Positions 6,684-13,432 of a stretch of DNA of 24,351 nt are shown here, in pieces; the stretch's first letter is position 1, and each line of letters starts with the position of its first letter. The translations under genes and the position numbers were made by a program. Source of the stretch: Novosphingobium sp. UBA6722 (GTDB lineage Bacteria; Pseudomonadota; Alphaproteobacteria; Sphingomonadales; Sphingomonadaceae); assembly GCA_002454125.1 (NCBI GenBank), contig DKII01000005.1, forward strand, positions 11,633 to 35,983, given 5' to 3'. A model generated the notes under the pieces. It was not told the DNA's origin and searched no databases. It saw only the letters and a list, made by a program, of their open reading frames with translations.

Positions 6684-7369
6684 GCTGGCTGCGCGCCCTT
6701 TCCCGCAGCCGCTCCGGCGTGGCGATGACCGAGTTCGCGCTCGGTGCGCCGCTGGTGCTGATGGCCGGCCTGTGGGGGACCGAGACCGCCAACTATGCGC
6801 TGACCAGCATGAAGGTTGGCCAGATCGCGGTGCAGATTGCCGACAACGCCTCACGCGTGGGCGACCTTTCGACCCTGCAGGAACGCCGGGTCTATGAAAG
6901 CGATATCAATGACGTGCTCTATGGCGCGCAGTTGCAGGCGGGCCAGCTTGAACTGTTCCGGAACGGCCGGGTGATCATTTCGAGCCTGCAGGTCGGCGAT
7001 CCTGGCACCAGCAATTCGGGCCAGCAGTATATCCACTGGCAGCGCTGCCGCGGCGCGCTGGCGGTCAATTCAAGTTACGGCACCGAAGGACAGAACCTCA
7101 CCCACGGGATGGGTCCGGCCGGCGAGGAAGTGCTGGCCCAGGAAGGCGATGCGGTGATCTTCGTCGAGGTCCGCTACACCTACCAGCCGATGATTTCAGA
7201 GCGTTTCATCGGCAACGAGGAGATGAGCTCGATCGCCTCGTTCACCGTCCGCGATGATCGTGATATCTCGCAGCTCTATCAGCGCGATCCGGCCGCGCCG
7301 GACCCGGTCCAGCGCTGCAACGCCTACAACGGCGCGATCACGGTGAACTCGCTGGGGCAGATGAACTAA
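6680..7369 (+). CDS. TadE-family pseudopilin-like protein, longer variant
   Basis: Start chosen at GTG 6680, which overlaps the previous stop as GTGA, like other coupled starts in this cluster; TTG 6674 is possible but less likely. The 229-residue product has a basic leader, a GVAMTEFALGAPLVLMAGLWG hydrophobic segment with the conserved Glu, then a helix beginning SMKVGQIAVQIADNASRV and a larger periplasmic domain with two cysteines. It closes the second module, and its stop is only 19 bp from the convergent pdhB end, so the cluster ends here. Confidence 0.75.
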   Translation: MSWLRALSRSRSGVAMTEFALGAPLVLMAGLWGTETANYALTSMKVGQIAVQIADNASRVGDLSTLQERRVYESDINDVLYGAQLQAGQLELFRNGRVIISSLQVGDPGTSNSGQQYIHWQRCRGALAVNSSYGTEGQNLTHGMGPAGEEVLAQEGDAVIFVEVRYTYQPMISERFIGNEEMSSIASFTVRDDRDISQLYQRDPAAPDPVQRCNAYNGAITVNSLGQMN

Positions 7370-7388
7370 CCACTTGCCCCGGCGCGTT

Positions 7389-8747
7389 TCAACGATAGCA
7401 GACCTTGCGCACTGCCGCGGCAATCCGCGGCGCATCGATGATCGCCGCCTTTTCGAGATTCGCGGCATAGGGCAGCGGCACGTCTTCATCGCAAACCCGC
7501 AGGACCGGGGCATCGAGGTGATCAAAGCCCTCTTCCATGCAGATCGCCATGATCTCGGACGAGATCGAGCACTGCGGCCAGCCTTCCTCGGCCACGACCA
7601 GGCGATTGGTCTTGGCGAGTGAAGTCAGCACAGCCTCGCGGTCAAGCGGGCGCAGCGTGCGCAGGTCGAGCACTTCGGCCTCGATCCCCTCTGCCGCGAG
7701 CGTTTCCGCCGCTTCAAGCGCCAGGCCGACGCCGATCGAATAGGACACGATGGTCACATCGCGCCCCTCGCGCATGATCCGCGCCTTGCCGATCGGCAGG
7801 ACGTGGTCATCCAGTTCGGGCAGCTCGAAGCTGCGGCCATAGACCAGTTCGTTCTCCAGGAAGACTACCGGATCCTCGCAGCGGATCGCCGCCTTGAGCA
7901 GACCCTTGGCATCGGCCGCGTCATAGGGCGCGATGACCACCAGCCCGGGGACGTTGGCATACCACGGACCATAGTTCTGGCTGTGCTGCGCGCCAACGCG
8001 GCTGGCCGCGCCGTTGGGACCGCGGAACACGACCGGGCAGCGCATCTGGCCGCCCGACATGTAATTGGTCTTGGCGGCCGAGTTGATGATGTGGTCGATC
8101 GCCTGCATGGCGAAGTTGAAGGTCATGAATTCGATCACCGGCCGCAGCCCGCCCATCGCGGCGCCAGCACCGATCCCGGCAAAGCCGTATTCGGTGATCG
8201 GGGTGTCGATCACGCGGGTCGGCCCGAATTCGTCAAGCAGGCCCTGGGTCACCTTGTAGGCGCCCTGGTATTCGGCCACTTCCTCACCCATCACGAAGAC
8301 GCGGCTGTCACGGCGCATTTCCTCGGCCATGGCATCGCGCAGTGCTTCGCGGACGGTTGAAACCTTCATGTTGGTGCCAGCCGGGATCGCCGGATCGGCC
8401 TTGCGCGGCGTCGGCGCCGGACGTTCGGCCGCCGCGACTGGTGCGGGAGCTTCGGCCGGAGCGGCGGCGGCAGGCGCTGAAGGAGCGGGCGCAGGGGCAG
8501 CCTCACCCTCTTCCCCGATCACCGCGATGACTGCGCCGACCTTGACCCCTTCGGTCCCTTCCGGAACCAGGATCTGGCCGATCACGCCTTCATCGACGGC
8601 TTCGAATTCCATCGTCGCCTTGTCCGTCTCGATCTCGGCGAGGATATCGCCCGATTTGACCGTATCGCCTTCCTTGACCAGCCACTTGGCCAGGGTCCCC
8701 TCTTCCATGGTCGGGGATAGCGCGGGCATCTTGAGTTCGATCGCCAT
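7389..8747 (-). CDS. pdhB: Pyruvate dehydrogenase E1 component subunit beta, lipoyl-domain-containing
   Basis: A 452-residue protein with an N-terminal lipoyl domain (residues 1-80; lipoylation motif ETDKATMEF, Lys43), an Ala/Pro-rich flexible linker (about 84-125), then the transketolase-like pyrimidine-binding and C-terminal domains of E1 beta (VMGEEVAEYQGAYKVTQGL, PITEYGFAGIGAGAA, LVVAEEGWPQCSISSEI). With PdhA it forms the thiamine-diphosphate-dependent decarboxylase that starts pyruvate to acetyl-CoA conversion. An E1 beta carrying its own lipoyl domain is a known alphaproteobacterial arrangement. Its start overlaps the pdhA stop by one base (TGATG), so translation is coupled. The E2 and E3 genes are not in the window. 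Confidence 0.97.
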   Translation of the reverse strand: MAIELKMPALSPTMEEGTLAKWLVKEGDTVKSGDILAEIETDKATMEFEAVDEGVIGQILVPEGTEGVKVGAVIAVIGEEGEAAPAPAPSAPAAAAPAEAPAPVAAAERPAPTPRKADPAIPAGTNMKVSTVREALRDAMAEEMRRDSRVFVMGEEVAEYQGAYKVTQGLLDEFGPTRVIDTPITEYGFAGIGAGAAMGGLRPVIEFMTFNFAMQAIDHIINSAAKTNYMSGGQMRCPVVFRGPNGAASRVGAQHSQNYGPWYANVPGLVVIAPYDAADAKGLLKAAIRCEDPVVFLENELVYGRSFELPELDDHVLPIGKARIMREGRDVTIVSYSIGVGLALEAAETLAAEGIEAEVLDLRTLRPLDREAVLTSLAKTNRLVVAEEGWPQCSISSEIMAICMEEGFDHLDAPVLRVCDEDVPLPYAANLEKAAIIDAPRIAAAVRKVCYR

Positions 8748-9814
8748 CAGTAGCTCTCCACCAGCACATCGGTGTAGAGTTCGGTCATTTCAGGCTCCGG
8801 TGAATTCTCTGCAAAGTCAGCTGATTCGGCAACGATGCTGCGAATCCGCTTGTCGATGTCCTTGATCCGGTCCTCGGCAATCCCGCGCGCCAGCAGTTCG
8901 GCCTTCGCCGCCTCGATCGGATCGTGCTTGTCGCGCATTTCCTGCACTTCTTCGCGGCTGCGATACTTGGCCGGGTCGGACATGGAGTGGCCGCGATAGC
9001 GATAGGTGTTGAGCTCCATCAGCACCGGCCCGTTGCCGGCGCGGACATAGTCGAGCGCGATTTCGGCGGCGGCGCGCACTTCCAGTACATCCATGCCGTT
9101 CACATCCATACCCGGGATGCGGAAGGCCGTGCCGCGGCGGTAGAACTCGGTCTCCGCCGAGCCGCGCTTGACCGCAGTGCCCATGGCATAGCCGTTGTTC
9201 TCCACCACGAAGACGATCGGCAGCTTCCACAGCGCCGCCATGTTGAAGGCTTCGTAGACCTGGCCCTGATTGGCCGCGCCATCGCCGAAATAGGCCATGC
9301 AGACGCCGCCATCGCCGCGATACTTGTGCGCAAAGGCCAGCCCCGCACCCAGCGGCACCTGCGCGCCGACGATCCCGTGGCCGCCGTAGAACTTGTGATC
9401 GACGCTGAACATGTGCATCGAGCCGCCCTTGCCCTTGGAAATGCCGGCGGCGCGCCCGGTCAGCTCGGCCATGATCACCTTGGGGTCGATCCCATAGGCC
9501 AGCATGTGGCCATGGTCGCGATAGCCGGTGATCACGCTGTCCTTTTCACCGTCAAGCGCCGACTGCAGCCCCACCGCGACCGCTTCCTGGCCGATGTAGA
9601 GGTGGCAGAACCCGCCGATCAGGCCGAGGCCGTAAAGCTGCCCCGCCCGCTCTTCAAAGCGGCGGATCAGCACCATCTGTTCGTAGAAGGTCAGCAGCTC
9701 GTCATCGCTGGCGGCATAGCGCTTGTTGGCGGCATGCGCCTCTTGCAGGCTGCGCAGCGCAAAGCCTTCATCGGCAACGGCGGCATCCTTGGCGGCAGTC
9801 GGTTTCTTGGCCAA
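8747..9814 (-). CDS. pdhA: Pyruvate dehydrogenase E1 component subunit alpha
   Basis: A 355-residue protein of usual length with an Ala/Lys-rich N-terminal extension. The thiamine-diphosphate binding motif is GDGAANQG (177-184) followed by the expected NN about 25 residues later (VVENN, to 207). RGHSMSD (274-280) corresponds to the conserved active-site loop that is the phosphorylation loop in eukaryotic enzymes. IGQEAVAVG and GGSMHMF are further family signatures. It lies upstream of pdhB and 106 bp downstream of ftsB on the same strand. The intervening 106 bp hold a small GGCGC/GCGCC hairpin but no clear promoter that I can defend. Confidence 0.97.
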   Translation of the reverse strand: MAKKPTAAKDAAVADEGFALRSLQEAHAANKRYAASDDELLTFYEQMVLIRRFEERAGQLYGLGLIGGFCHLYIGQEAVAVGLQSALDGEKDSVITGYRDHGHMLAYGIDPKVIMAELTGRAAGISKGKGGSMHMFSVDHKFYGGHGIVGAQVPLGAGLAFAHKYRGDGGVCMAYFGDGAANQGQVYEAFNMAALWKLPIVFVVENNGYAMGTAVKRGSAETEFYRRGTAFRIPGMDVNGMDVLEVRAAAEIALDYVRAGNGPVLMELNTYRYRGHSMSDPAKYRSREEVQEMRDKHDPIEAAKAELLARGIAEDRIKDIDKRIRSIVAESADFAENSPEPEMTELYTDVLVESY

Positions 9815-9920
9815 TTGTGGTCCCCTGGGGTGGAATCCTCTTCAGCCGCCTATAGGGCGCGAGCGCCGTAAGGGAAACCGGTGCATTCGTATTTTTGGAA
9901 AGGGCAGAGCGCGCCCGGGA

Positions 9921-10229
9921 TCAGTTGAGCAGGATCACCATCTCGTCCGGGTGGACGACGTTGAGGTCCTTTCGCAGCAGCTCGCCGGCCATGTCGGGAT
10001 CGACATTGTTGGGGTTGAGCAGCGCGACGCGGTTCTTGAGCACGTCCCGCTCAGCCTTCAGCTTCTCAAGCTGGGCGTGCTGTTCGGCCAGTGTGCGGTT
10101 GTATTCGCTCCAGGCCAGGATGCCGCTCGGGCCAGCCAGCGCGAGACCGAGCAGAAACAGCAACCCGAACAGGGGCGATGCCTGCCGGACATTCTGATTG
10201 ATCAAATTCGGTTCGGACCGCCCACCCAT
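9921..10229 (-). CDS. ftsB: FtsB/DivIC-family septum formation initiator
   Basis: A 102-residue bitopic protein: short cytoplasmic end, one transmembrane helix (about residues 18-40), then a coiled coil (AEQHAQLEKLKAERDVLKNRV) and a C-terminal segment with NPNNVDPDMAGELLRKDLNVVHPDE, typical of alphaproteobacterial FtsB-like proteins. FtsB bridges FtsL and FtsQ in the divisome. It precedes pdhA-pdhB, an arrangement I know from sphingomonads. Upstream is a GANTC-dense region, and a TTAACCAT CtrA-type half-site overlaps the start codon. Assignment is by architecture; FtsL would have the same topology but a different neighbourhood. Confidence 0.85.
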   Translation of the reverse strand: MGGRSEPNLINQNVRQASPLFGLLFLLGLALAGPSGILAWSEYNRTLAEQHAQLEKLKAERDVLKNRVALLNPNNVDPDMAGELLRKDLNVVHPDEMVILLN

Positions 10230-10235
10230 GGTTAA
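10228..10235 (-). promoter_or_regulatory. CtrA-type half-site overlapping the ftsB start codon
   Basis: On the minus strand the bases read TTAACCAT, running into the ftsB ATG. TTAACCAT is a known CtrA half-site. No good second half lies seven bases upstream. Function is inferred and uncertain. Confidence 0.3.
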
Positions 10236-10563
10236 CTTAGAATCATATTCGATTCAGCGATTCAAGCGAAAAAGATAAGGATTCGGGCCAATTTCCCGAA
10301 ACGCCGAAAAAGTGAATCGTTTTCAGCCACTTGGGCGGCGGCACAAAAAGGGCGCCAATCTGGCCCGGCATTGCCTGAATCTCGCGCAACGCCAAACCGC
10401 AAATTGTTCCCGGCTGGCTGCCGTAAATCGCAGCCGGTCCGTCGCACAATCGATTGTCAGCGCGGCGCAACCGGGCCAGCGCTTCTGTCCATCGGCGAAA
10501 GCGGGGACGCTAAGACTGCGGGGGCGCAGGAGTCGCAAGCATGCCATTCGGGAGAGACGGGTC
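10230..10563. promoter_or_regulatory. 334-bp divergent intergenic region with six GANTC sites
   Basis: No convincing gene. The half next to ftsB is AT-richer than its surroundings and contains GANTC (the CcrM methyltransferase site) at 10240, 10251, 10259, 10280, 10314 and 10377: six in 142 bp, against roughly one per 300 bp expected from composition. The other half holds an inverted repeat (CCGGCTG 10410-10416 with CAGCCGG 10431-10437) and a perfect 12-bp palindrome at 10446-10457. An open frame reads through from 10312 but lacks coding character before 10564. The region should contain promoters for ftsB (leftward) and the winged-helix gene (rightward). Confidence 0.6.
10446..10457. repeat. 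12-bp perfect palindrome, candidate operator
   Basis: ACAATCGATTGT is its own reverse complement and lies 106 bp upstream of the winged-helix gene start. A dimeric DNA-binding protein could use it. A few such palindromes are expected by chance in a window this size, so only its location makes it notable. Confidence 0.3.
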
Positions 10564-10920
10564 ATGGCGGTAAGCATGACCTGGCCGCAATATCTGCGGA
10601 GCGAATGCACGGTTACCGGATTTAATGTGAAACTGACCGGCTATGAAGCCGAGGCGCTGCTGCTGCTGATGCTGCGGTGCCCCAACCCGGTCAGCAAGGA
10701 AGAGATGATTGGCTGGCTCTGGCCCGACCCGTCGTTTGAGCCCGAATTCACCGAGAACATGGTCTATCAGACCATGCGCCGGCTGCGCGCCAAGGTGGGC
10801 GAATTTCACATCCCCTCGCGCGTCAACTTTGGCTACCGCCTGCTGCAGCAGCCCGAGCCCAAACGCGGCCGCGAACGCGGCAAACGCGGTCCAGCGCTGG
10901 ATCTGAAATTGGCGGCTTAG
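10564..10920 (+). CDS. Free-standing winged-helix (OmpR/PhoB C-terminal type) DNA-binding protein
   Basis: ATG 10564 is chosen because a GGGAGAG-type site precedes it and the family similarity starts just after; 10576 is an alternative. The 118-residue product is essentially one Trans_reg_C-like winged helix: LTGYEAEALLLLMLRCPNPV (first helices), SKEEMIGWLWP, the recognition helix in TENMVYQTMRRLRAKVG (about 63-79), and the wing NFGYRL (88-93). There is no receiver domain, so it is not a phosphorylation-controlled response regulator in itself. The C-terminal tail (about 98-110) is strongly basic, KRGRERGKRG, which could add non-specific DNA contact. No cognate kinase or receiver gene is adjacent. 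Target genes are unknown; autoregulation or ftsB control is possible from position only. Confidence 0.75.
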   Translation: MAVSMTWPQYLRSECTVTGFNVKLTGYEAEALLLLMLRCPNPVSKEEMIGWLWPDPSFEPEFTENMVYQTMRRLRAKVGEFHIPSRVNFGYRLLQQPEPKRGRERGKRGPALDLKLAA

Positions 10921-10924
10921 CGAG

Positions 10925-11001
10925 TGGTGCGCCCGACGGGATTCGAACCCATGGCCCCCAGATTAGGAATCTGGTGCTCTATCCTGCTGAGCTACGGGCG
11001 C
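10925..11001 (-). tRNA. tRNA-Arg (anticodon CCT)
   Basis: Read on the minus strand from 11001: acceptor GCGCCCG, a D arm GCTC...GAGC, anticodon stem CCAGA/TCTGG around the loop TTCCTAA (anticodon CCT, reading AGG), a T arm ATGGG-TTCGAAT-CCCGT, acceptor CGGGCGC, discriminator A at 10928 and an encoded CCA at 10927-10925. All arms pair. It follows the DUF1178 gene by 37 bp on the same strand and ends 4 bp from the convergent winged-helix gene. Confidence 0.95.
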
Positions 11002-11038
11002 CCGCGCTTCCCTTAGGGCGCGGTTTCTGGCCTTGCAA

Positions 11039-11497
11039 TCAGTTCGCCTGATCGGGCGGGACAACCGGGAATGGCAGCGGCATGACGGCGATGCCTTCCT
11101 CAAGCAATTCCTTGGCCTCGGCGAGCGTGGCCTGGCCGTGGATCGGCTCGGCCTCGCGCTCGCCGTAATGGATGGCGCGCGATTGGTCGGCAAAGTCCTC
11201 GCCCACCCAGCGCGATTGCTTGAGCGCCTCGGCCTGCATCTTCGCAAGCTTCTCCATGACCGCCAGCGCCTCAGGCGGAAGCCCGGCGGCTACCGGGGCA
11301 GCCTGCGTCGCAGCCGGCAGCTGGTTGCCCTTTTTCGGCACGGCCGGGGCCATCGGCGCCTTGGCCACGGCGGTGGAGCCGCAATGCGGGCAATCGACCA
11401 GTCCGCGCTGCTGCTGGTCGGCAAAGGCTTCGGACGAGGCGAACCAGCCTTCGAAGCGGTGCCCGGCAGGCTGGCAGATCAGGTCAAACACGATCAT
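11039..11497 (-). CDS. DUF1178 family protein
   Basis: A 152-residue protein with the DUF1178 N-terminus: MIVFDLIC, then GHRFEGWFASSEAF and the CPHCGS pair (Cys36, Cys39), with Cys8 and His13 also placed to make a small metal-binding site, probably zinc. The middle is Ala/Pro-rich and the C-terminal half holds the conserved SRWVGEDFADQSRAIHYGE and a PLPFP end. The function of the family is unknown. It follows the nitrilase-family gene by 8 bp, in an order (grxC, nitrilase, DUF1178, tRNA-Arg) I recognise from related genomes. Confidence 0.9.
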   Translation of the reverse strand: MIVFDLICQPAGHRFEGWFASSEAFADQQQRGLVDCPHCGSTAVAKAPMAPAVPKKGNQLPAATQAAPVAAGLPPEALAVMEKLAKMQAEALKQSRWVGEDFADQSRAIHYGEREAEPIHGQATLAEAKELLEEGIAVMPLPFPVVPPDQAN

Positions 11498-11505
11498 GGC
11501 GCGGC

Positions 11506-12324
11506 CTATGTGTGTATCGGCCGGCGATTGGCAAGGCTGGGGAGCTGCGCCCGAACCTCGGCAATCCGCGCCGGGTCGATCTCGGCAAAGCCCAACCCTG
11601 GCGCTTCACCACCAAGATCAAGCAGCACTTCGCCCCAGGGATCGATCACCATGCTATGGCCATAGGTCTCGCGCCCGTCCTCGTGCTTGCCCACTTGCGC
11701 AGCGGCGATGACATAGGCGCTGGCCTCGATCGCCCGGGCGCGTTGCAGCACGTGCCAGTGCGCCGCGCCGGTTGGCCGGGTGAAGGCGGCCGGAATGGCA
11801 ATCGCATCACAATGCGCCTGCCCCAGCGCTTCGAACAGCGCCGGAAAGCGCAGGTCATAACAGATCGTCAGGCCCAGCCGGCCAAGCGGCGTGTGATCGA
11901 CCGTCACCACCTGCTCACCCGGGGCATAGGCGTTGGATTCGCGCCAGCTCTCACCCGTCGCCAGATCGACATCGAACATGTGGATCTTGTCGTACCGCGC
12001 CGCGATCTCCCCGTTTGGATCGATCGTGAAGCTGCGGTTGGCCCAGCGCCCATCCGCCCGGGCAATCGCAAGGCTGCCCAGCGCAACCCAGACCCCCGCC
12101 CCGGCCGCCGCTTCGCGCACGGCTGCCAGGACCGGGTTCTGGTCCTCGGGCACGATATGCTGGCCGCCGCGCGTCCGGTCGCGATCAAGCAGGCCCGACA
12201 TTTCGGGCGTGAACATCATGCTTGCCCCGCCGCTTGCCGCCGCGCCGATGGCGCCGACCAAGGTCTGTGCATTGGCCGCCGGGTCGATCCCGGTGGTCAT
12301 CTGCAAGACGGCGATACGGGTCAT
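11506..12324 (-). CDS. Carbon-nitrogen hydrolase (nitrilase superfamily, Nit-like amidase)
   Basis: A 272-residue cytoplasmic enzyme of normal length. The nitrilase-superfamily triad is visible: Glu41 (MFTPEM), Lys113 (YDKIHMFD) and Cys155 (TICYDLRFP). The KIHMFDVD and RARAIEASAYVIAAAQ segments match the Nit1/Nit2 group, whose characterised members hydrolyse deaminated glutathione or omega-amides of dicarboxylates. Being next to glutaredoxin fits a glutathione-repair role, but that is inference. It is 9 bp downstream of grxC and 8 bp upstream of the DUF1178 gene, so all three are likely one operon. Confidence 0.92.
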   Translation of the reverse strand: MTRIAVLQMTTGIDPAANAQTLVGAIGAAASGGASMMFTPEMSGLLDRDRTRGGQHIVPEDQNPVLAAVREAAAGAGVWVALGSLAIARADGRWANRSFTIDPNGEIAARYDKIHMFDVDLATGESWRESNAYAPGEQVVTVDHTPLGRLGLTICYDLRFPALFEALGQAHCDAIAIPAAFTRPTGAAHWHVLQRARAIEASAYVIAAAQVGKHEDGRETYGHSMVIDPWGEVLLDLGGEAPGLGFAEIDPARIAEVRAQLPSLANRRPIHT

Positions 12325-12333
12325 CAGGCGCGC

Positions 12334-12597
12334 TTACAGACCCAGCAGCGCGTCAAGCTTGCCGGCGGAATCGAGCGCCATGATATCATCGCAGCCACCC
12401 AGCGCCTGATCATCCACCAGGACCTGCGGGACCGTGCTGGCGCCGGGCACGCGGCGGAGCATCTCGTCCCGGTCCTTGCCGCCGAAGGTGATGTCGATCT
12501 CGTTATAGGCGACGCCCTTGGCATCGAGCAGCGCCTTGGCGCGCACGCAGAACGGGCAGCCCCACTTGGTGTAGATATCGACTTTGGGCGCGGACAT
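12334..12597 (-). CDS. grxC: Glutaredoxin 3 (GrxC)
   Basis: An 87-residue thioredoxin-fold protein with the dithiol active site C14-P-F-C17, the TVPQVLVDD cis-proline segment and a GGCDD motif, which together define GrxC-type glutaredoxins that reduce disulfides with glutathione. An AGAGGAG ribosome-binding site precedes the ATG. It heads the leftward operon and is divergent from the small heat-shock gene, sharing a 136-bp region with it. Confidence 0.95.
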   Translation of the reverse strand: MSAPKVDIYTKWGCPFCVRAKALLDAKGVAYNEIDITFGGKDRDEMLRRVPGASTVPQVLVDDQALGGCDDIMALDSAGKLDALLGL

Positions 12598-12607
12598 GCG
12601 GGCTCCT

Positions 12608-12635
12608 CTTGAAACAGGCTGCGGCTAGCATACAT
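12608..12635 (+). promoter_or_regulatory. RpoH (sigma-32)-like promoter of the small heat-shock gene
   Basis: CTTGAAA starting at 12608 and CATACAT at 12629-12635, with 17 bases between CTTG and the -10-like element. The -35 half matches the heat-shock sigma consensus fully; the -10 match is partial. Transcription from about 12642 would give a leader of about 90 bases, which the ROSE element fills. Confidence 0.5.
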
Positions 12636-12676
12636 CGGTGGCGGTGTCATGGTCCGCAAGGGGATGATGCCAGCCG

Positions 12677-12733
12677 GCAGGGCGCCATGACGGGCCCTGC
12701 ACATACCAGAATTGCTCATTGGAGGATTTTGCG
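12677..12733 (+). ncRNA. ROSE-type RNA thermometer in the hsp20 leader
   Basis: The 3' hairpin matches the ROSE geometry base by base: TTGCT (12712-12716) faces AGGAT (12723-12727), giving U-U, U-A, G-G, C-G and U-A pairs around a six-base loop, with GAA/TTT extending the stem. This masks the GGAGG ribosome-binding site at 12721-12725. A second hairpin is upstream: GCAGGGC 12677-12683 with GCCCTGC 12694-12700. ROSE elements melt at heat-shock temperature and are typical of hsp20-class genes in Alphaproteobacteria. Confidence 0.8.
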
Positions 12734-13207
12734 ATGAACCGTTTCGACTTTACCCCCTATCGCCGCACCATGGTTGGCTTTGACCGGCTGTTCGATCTGC
12801 TGGAAAACCACAACCGCCTGAACAGCGGCGACAACTATCCCCCCTTCAACATCGAGCGCCGCGGCGAGGAAAGCTATCGCATCACCCTGGCCGTTGCCGG
12901 GTTCAAGCCGGCCGATATCGAGATCACGGCCCAGCAGAACCTGCTGGTGATCCAGGGCCGCAAGGGCGATGAGCCGCAGGCCGGGCAGTTCCTGCATGTC
13001 GGCATTGCCCAGCGCGGGTTTGAGCGCCGGTTCGAGCTGGCCGACTATGTCCGGGTCGAATCCGCCAATCTCGAAGATGGCCTGCTGATCATCGATCTGG
13101 TGCGCGAAGTGCCCGAGGCGATGAAGCCGAAGAAGATCCCGGTCGGCACCCAGAAGGCGCTGAGCGTGGTTAGCGACGCGACTGACGAAAGCAGCGCAGC
13201 CGCCTGA
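12734..13207 (+). CDS. Hsp20 family small heat shock protein (IbpA-like)
   Basis: Start at ATG 12734, eight bases after GGAGG; a TTG at 12719 lies inside the ribosome-binding region and is rejected. The 157-residue chaperone has an N-terminal FDRLFDLL segment, an alpha-crystallin domain from about YPPFNIERRGEESYRITLAVAGF (residues 35-57) to about 130, and the EDGLLIIDLVREVPEAMKPKKIPV end seen in class A (IbpA-type) proteins. It holds unfolding proteins for refolding by ATP-dependent chaperones. Expression is expected to be doubly heat-controlled: an RpoH-like promoter and a ROSE thermometer, both visible upstream. Confidence 0.95.
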   Translation: MNRFDFTPYRRTMVGFDRLFDLLENHNRLNSGDNYPPFNIERRGEESYRITLAVAGFKPADIEITAQQNLLVIQGRKGDEPQAGQFLHVGIAQRGFERRFELADYVRVESANLEDGLLIIDLVREVPEAMKPKKIPVGTQKALSVVSDATDESSAAA

Positions 13208-13228
13208 TATCCAACGCTTTAATGAATT

Positions 13229-13256
13229 GGGGGTGGGGCCTGGCGGCTCCACCCCC
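13229..13256. terminator. GC-rich hairpin after hsp20, possibly bidirectional
   Basis: Arms GGGGGTGG (13229-13236) and CCACCCCC (13249-13256) pair perfectly over 8 bp with GCC/GGC inside the loop. It is 22 bp after the hsp20 stop. No T-run follows on the plus strand, and only a mildly T-rich stretch follows on the minus strand. The rest of 13257-13432 holds an 8-bp inverted repeat (13288-13295 with 13308-13315) that might end pyrG transcription; I see no gene there. Confidence 0.5.
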
Positions 13257-13432
13257 GCGACGCTTGCGCGCCGCCCTGTCGCGTCTTTGATCGTCCGGGT
13301 CGCAATAGACGATCAGACCATCGACAAGCCCTGAAATTTCGCTGCGCGCCCTACCATTCGGGCTACGGGAAACGCCGGTGCATATGCAAGCGCAATCTTA
13401 CGATTTGCCCACTCCGCGTTAACCAGACTTGT

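Noticed and set aside
10312..10563. N-terminal extension of the winged-helix gene
   Set aside because: The 84 extra codons cross the GANTC-rich, palindrome-containing region and show no folded-protein pattern. ATG 10564 has a ribosome-binding site.
11512..12612. Plus-strand open frame of 366 codons
   Set aside because: It is antisense to the nitrilase-family gene and grxC, which both have full active sites; no family signature is visible in it.
12719..12733. TTG start five codons upstream for the small heat-shock gene
   Set aside because: The TTG lies within the GGAGG ribosome-binding site and thermometer stem, leaving no site of its own.
13288..13315. 8-bp inverted repeat downstream of pyrG as a terminator
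   Set aside because: The stem is short with a 12-base loop and no T-run follows on the minus strand; mentioned within the hsp20 hairpin entry only.
13420..13426. TTAACC as a further CtrA site
   Set aside because: It lies just past the pyrG stop with no gene starting from it and no second half at the right spacing.
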